In this document: piece after piece, positions 62,960 through 64,000 of the stretch
How positions within the stretch are numbered: the first letter of the stretch is position 1
Layout: each line of letters starts with the position of its first letter
Source: Pseudomonas frederiksbergensis
GTDB lineage: Bacteria; Pseudomonadota; Gammaproteobacteria; Pseudomonadales; Pseudomonadaceae
Assembly (NCBI RefSeq): GCF_001874645.1
Contig: NZ_CP017886.1
Location: 3,038,001-3,102,000, forward strand
Reading direction: 5' to 3'
Length of the DNA: 64,000 bases
The notes under the pieces: generated by a model
What the model saw: only the letters and a program-made list of their open reading frames with translations
What the model was told of the DNA's origin: nothing
Databases searched by the model: none
Made by a program: the position numbers and the translations under genes

Positions 62960-63883
62960 TTAACCCGCAACCGCTGGCGGCTTGGCCACCGAGCACAGGC
63001 GGATCGAGTCAGCGAGGATTTCAATCGCTTTTGGCCGTGGGAAGCTGGCGCGCCAGGCGATGGCCACGGTGCGGAACGGCACTGGCGGCGTCAGTGGGCG
63101 CACTTCGAGCACGCCGGGGGCGTAGTGATGGCTGTCGACGGCCGAGAGCGGCAGGATCGAGATGCCCAGGCCGGAGGCGACCATGTGCCGAATGGTTTCC
63201 AGGGAGCTGGATTCGACCGTGGTGTGCTTGGCACCATCGTTGCCTTTGGCCAGGGTCGGGCAAGCTTCGAGCACCTGATCGCGGAAGCAGTGGCCTTCGC
63301 CGAGCAGCAGCAGGCTCTTGTCGTTGAGCAGGCTGGCGTCGATGCTTTCTTTCTCGGTCCACGGGTGCTGGGCCGGCATCAGGACGTAGAACGGCTCGTC
63401 GTAGAGTGGCAGGGTCAGCACATCGGCTTCGTTGAACGGCAGGGCGATGATGATCGCGTCGAGCTCGCCGTTGCGCAGTTTGTCGCGCAGTACGTGGGTG
63501 AAGTTTTCTTCGATGTACAACGGCATCTGCGGGGCGACCCGGTGCAGTTGTGGAATCAGGTGCGGGAACAGGTACGGGCCGACGGTGTAGATCGCGCCGA
63601 CTTTCAGCGGGGCGGTCAGCTGGTTTTTACCGGCCTGGGCCAGCTCGCGAATGCCTTGGGCCTGTTCGAGGACTTTCTGGGCCTGGGCGACGATGCCTTC
63701 GCCGACCGGGGTCAGGCGCACCGCGCTTTTGCTGCGCTCGAAAATCAGCACACCGAGTTCGTCTTCAAGCTTTTTCACGCCCACCGACAGGGTTGGCTGG
63801 CTGACGTGGCAACGTTCGGCCGCGTGACCGAAATGCTGCTCTTGGGCGAGGGTAACGATGTAGCGTAATTCTGTGAGGGTCAT
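62960..63883 (-). CDS. oxyR: hydrogen-peroxide sensor/regulator OxyR
   Basis: 307-residue LysR-family activator of catalase, alkyl hydroperoxide reductase and related genes. N-terminal winged helix (LTELRYIVTLAQEQHFGHAAERCHVSQPTLS, shown in part by HFGHAAERCHVSQPTLS) and a C-terminal regulatory domain with the two redox cysteines in GEGHCFRDQVLEAC (about 199 and 208). ATG 63883 is the family start; the frame is open upstream without similarity. Its promoter lies in the remaining 117 bases at the window edge. Confidence 0.95.
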   Translation of the reverse strand: MTLTELRYIVTLAQEQHFGHAAERCHVSQPTLSVGVKKLEDELGVLIFERSKSAVRLTPVGEGIVAQAQKVLEQAQGIRELAQAGKNQLTAPLKVGAIYTVGPYLFPHLIPQLHRVAPQMPLYIEENFTHVLRDKLRNGELDAIIIALPFNEADVLTLPLYDEPFYVLMPAQHPWTEKESIDASLLNDKSLLLLGEGHCFRDQVLEACPTLAKGNDGAKHTTVESSSLETIRHMVASGLGISILPLSAVDSHHYAPGVLEVRPLTPPVPFRTVAIAWRASFPRPKAIEILADSIRLCSVAKPPAVAG

Positions 63884-64000
63884 AGCGGGCGTCCATGAAG
63901 ATGCGGCCAAGCATACCGGCTGCAATCGATAGACGCACGTTATCAGACTGGGGGAGCAGAGCGACACTGGGCAATGCCTGTTTGGCGCTGGCAGATATGC

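Noticed and set aside
1..64000. CRISPR arrays, tRNA or rRNA genes, IS elements, prophage
   Set aside because: No regularly spaced repeats, cloverleaf or rRNA sequence, transposase, integrase or phage structural genes were seen apart from the phage-like T6SS components.

Overview
The window reads as the chromosome of a Pseudomonas of the fluorescens/putida type. The evidence is dense, high-GC coding, the gene order pstC-pstA-pstB-phoU ... phoR-phoB ... ubiA-ubiC ... rubA-rubB-HU ... HDOD-recG-oxyR (known, in the same relative order, from P. aeruginosa PA5368 down to PA5344), and many copies of the Pseudomonas REP-like palindrome with the core GATCGCAGCC...GGCAGCTCCTAC. No rRNA, tRNA, insertion sequence or CRISPR array was seen.

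Layout. (1) 0-12 kb is the phosphate region: the Pst permease/ATPase genes and phoU, a response regulator of unknown role, an M23 peptidase, a CorC-type membrane protein, and the PhoB/PhoR two-component pair. phoR is out of frame at a seven-C tract. Pho boxes lie before pstC and between phoB and a small secreted protein gene. (2) 12-16 kb is housekeeping: ubiC-ubiA (ubiquinone), rubredoxin and its reductase, and an HU protein. (3) 16-58 kb is a large accessory block: a type VI secretion system of the P. aeruginosa HSI-II type (tssA-B-C-E, tssF-G-clpV-sfa-orfX-fha-tssJ-K-L-M-stp1-stk1-vgrG) with three effector/immunity modules. It sits between the HU gene and the SCP2-like gene, whose P. aeruginosa homologues (PA5348 and PA5347) are neighbours, so it looks like an island in an otherwise conserved stretch. 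(4) 59-64 kb returns to the conserved order: SCP2-like protein, HDOD protein, recG, oxyR.

How the T6SS parts fit. The main operon encodes sheath (TssB/C), baseplate (TssA/E/F/G/K), membrane complex (TssJ/L/M), ClpV recycling ATPase, a sigma-54 activator, and the FHA/phosphatase/kinase control layer. No hcp gene is present. Module A, on the minus strand at 21-16 kb, is a second vgrG, a DUF4123 chaperone, two tandem near-copies of a lipoprotein, a class-3 lipase effector and a third lipoprotein, all start/stop coupled except the last. A good sigma-54 promoter lies before it. Module B (28.2-30.1 kb) is inserted between tssE and tssF: a PAAR protein with a tail, a GxSxG hydrolase and one or two small membrane proteins. 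Module C (46.6-57.9 kb) follows the terminal vgrG: a 965-residue protein combining an NlpC/P60-like and an M23-like domain, surrounded by about eight AT-rich genes for exported proteins, one of them LprI-like. This tail is the least explained part of the window and the best candidate for new effector/immunity biology.
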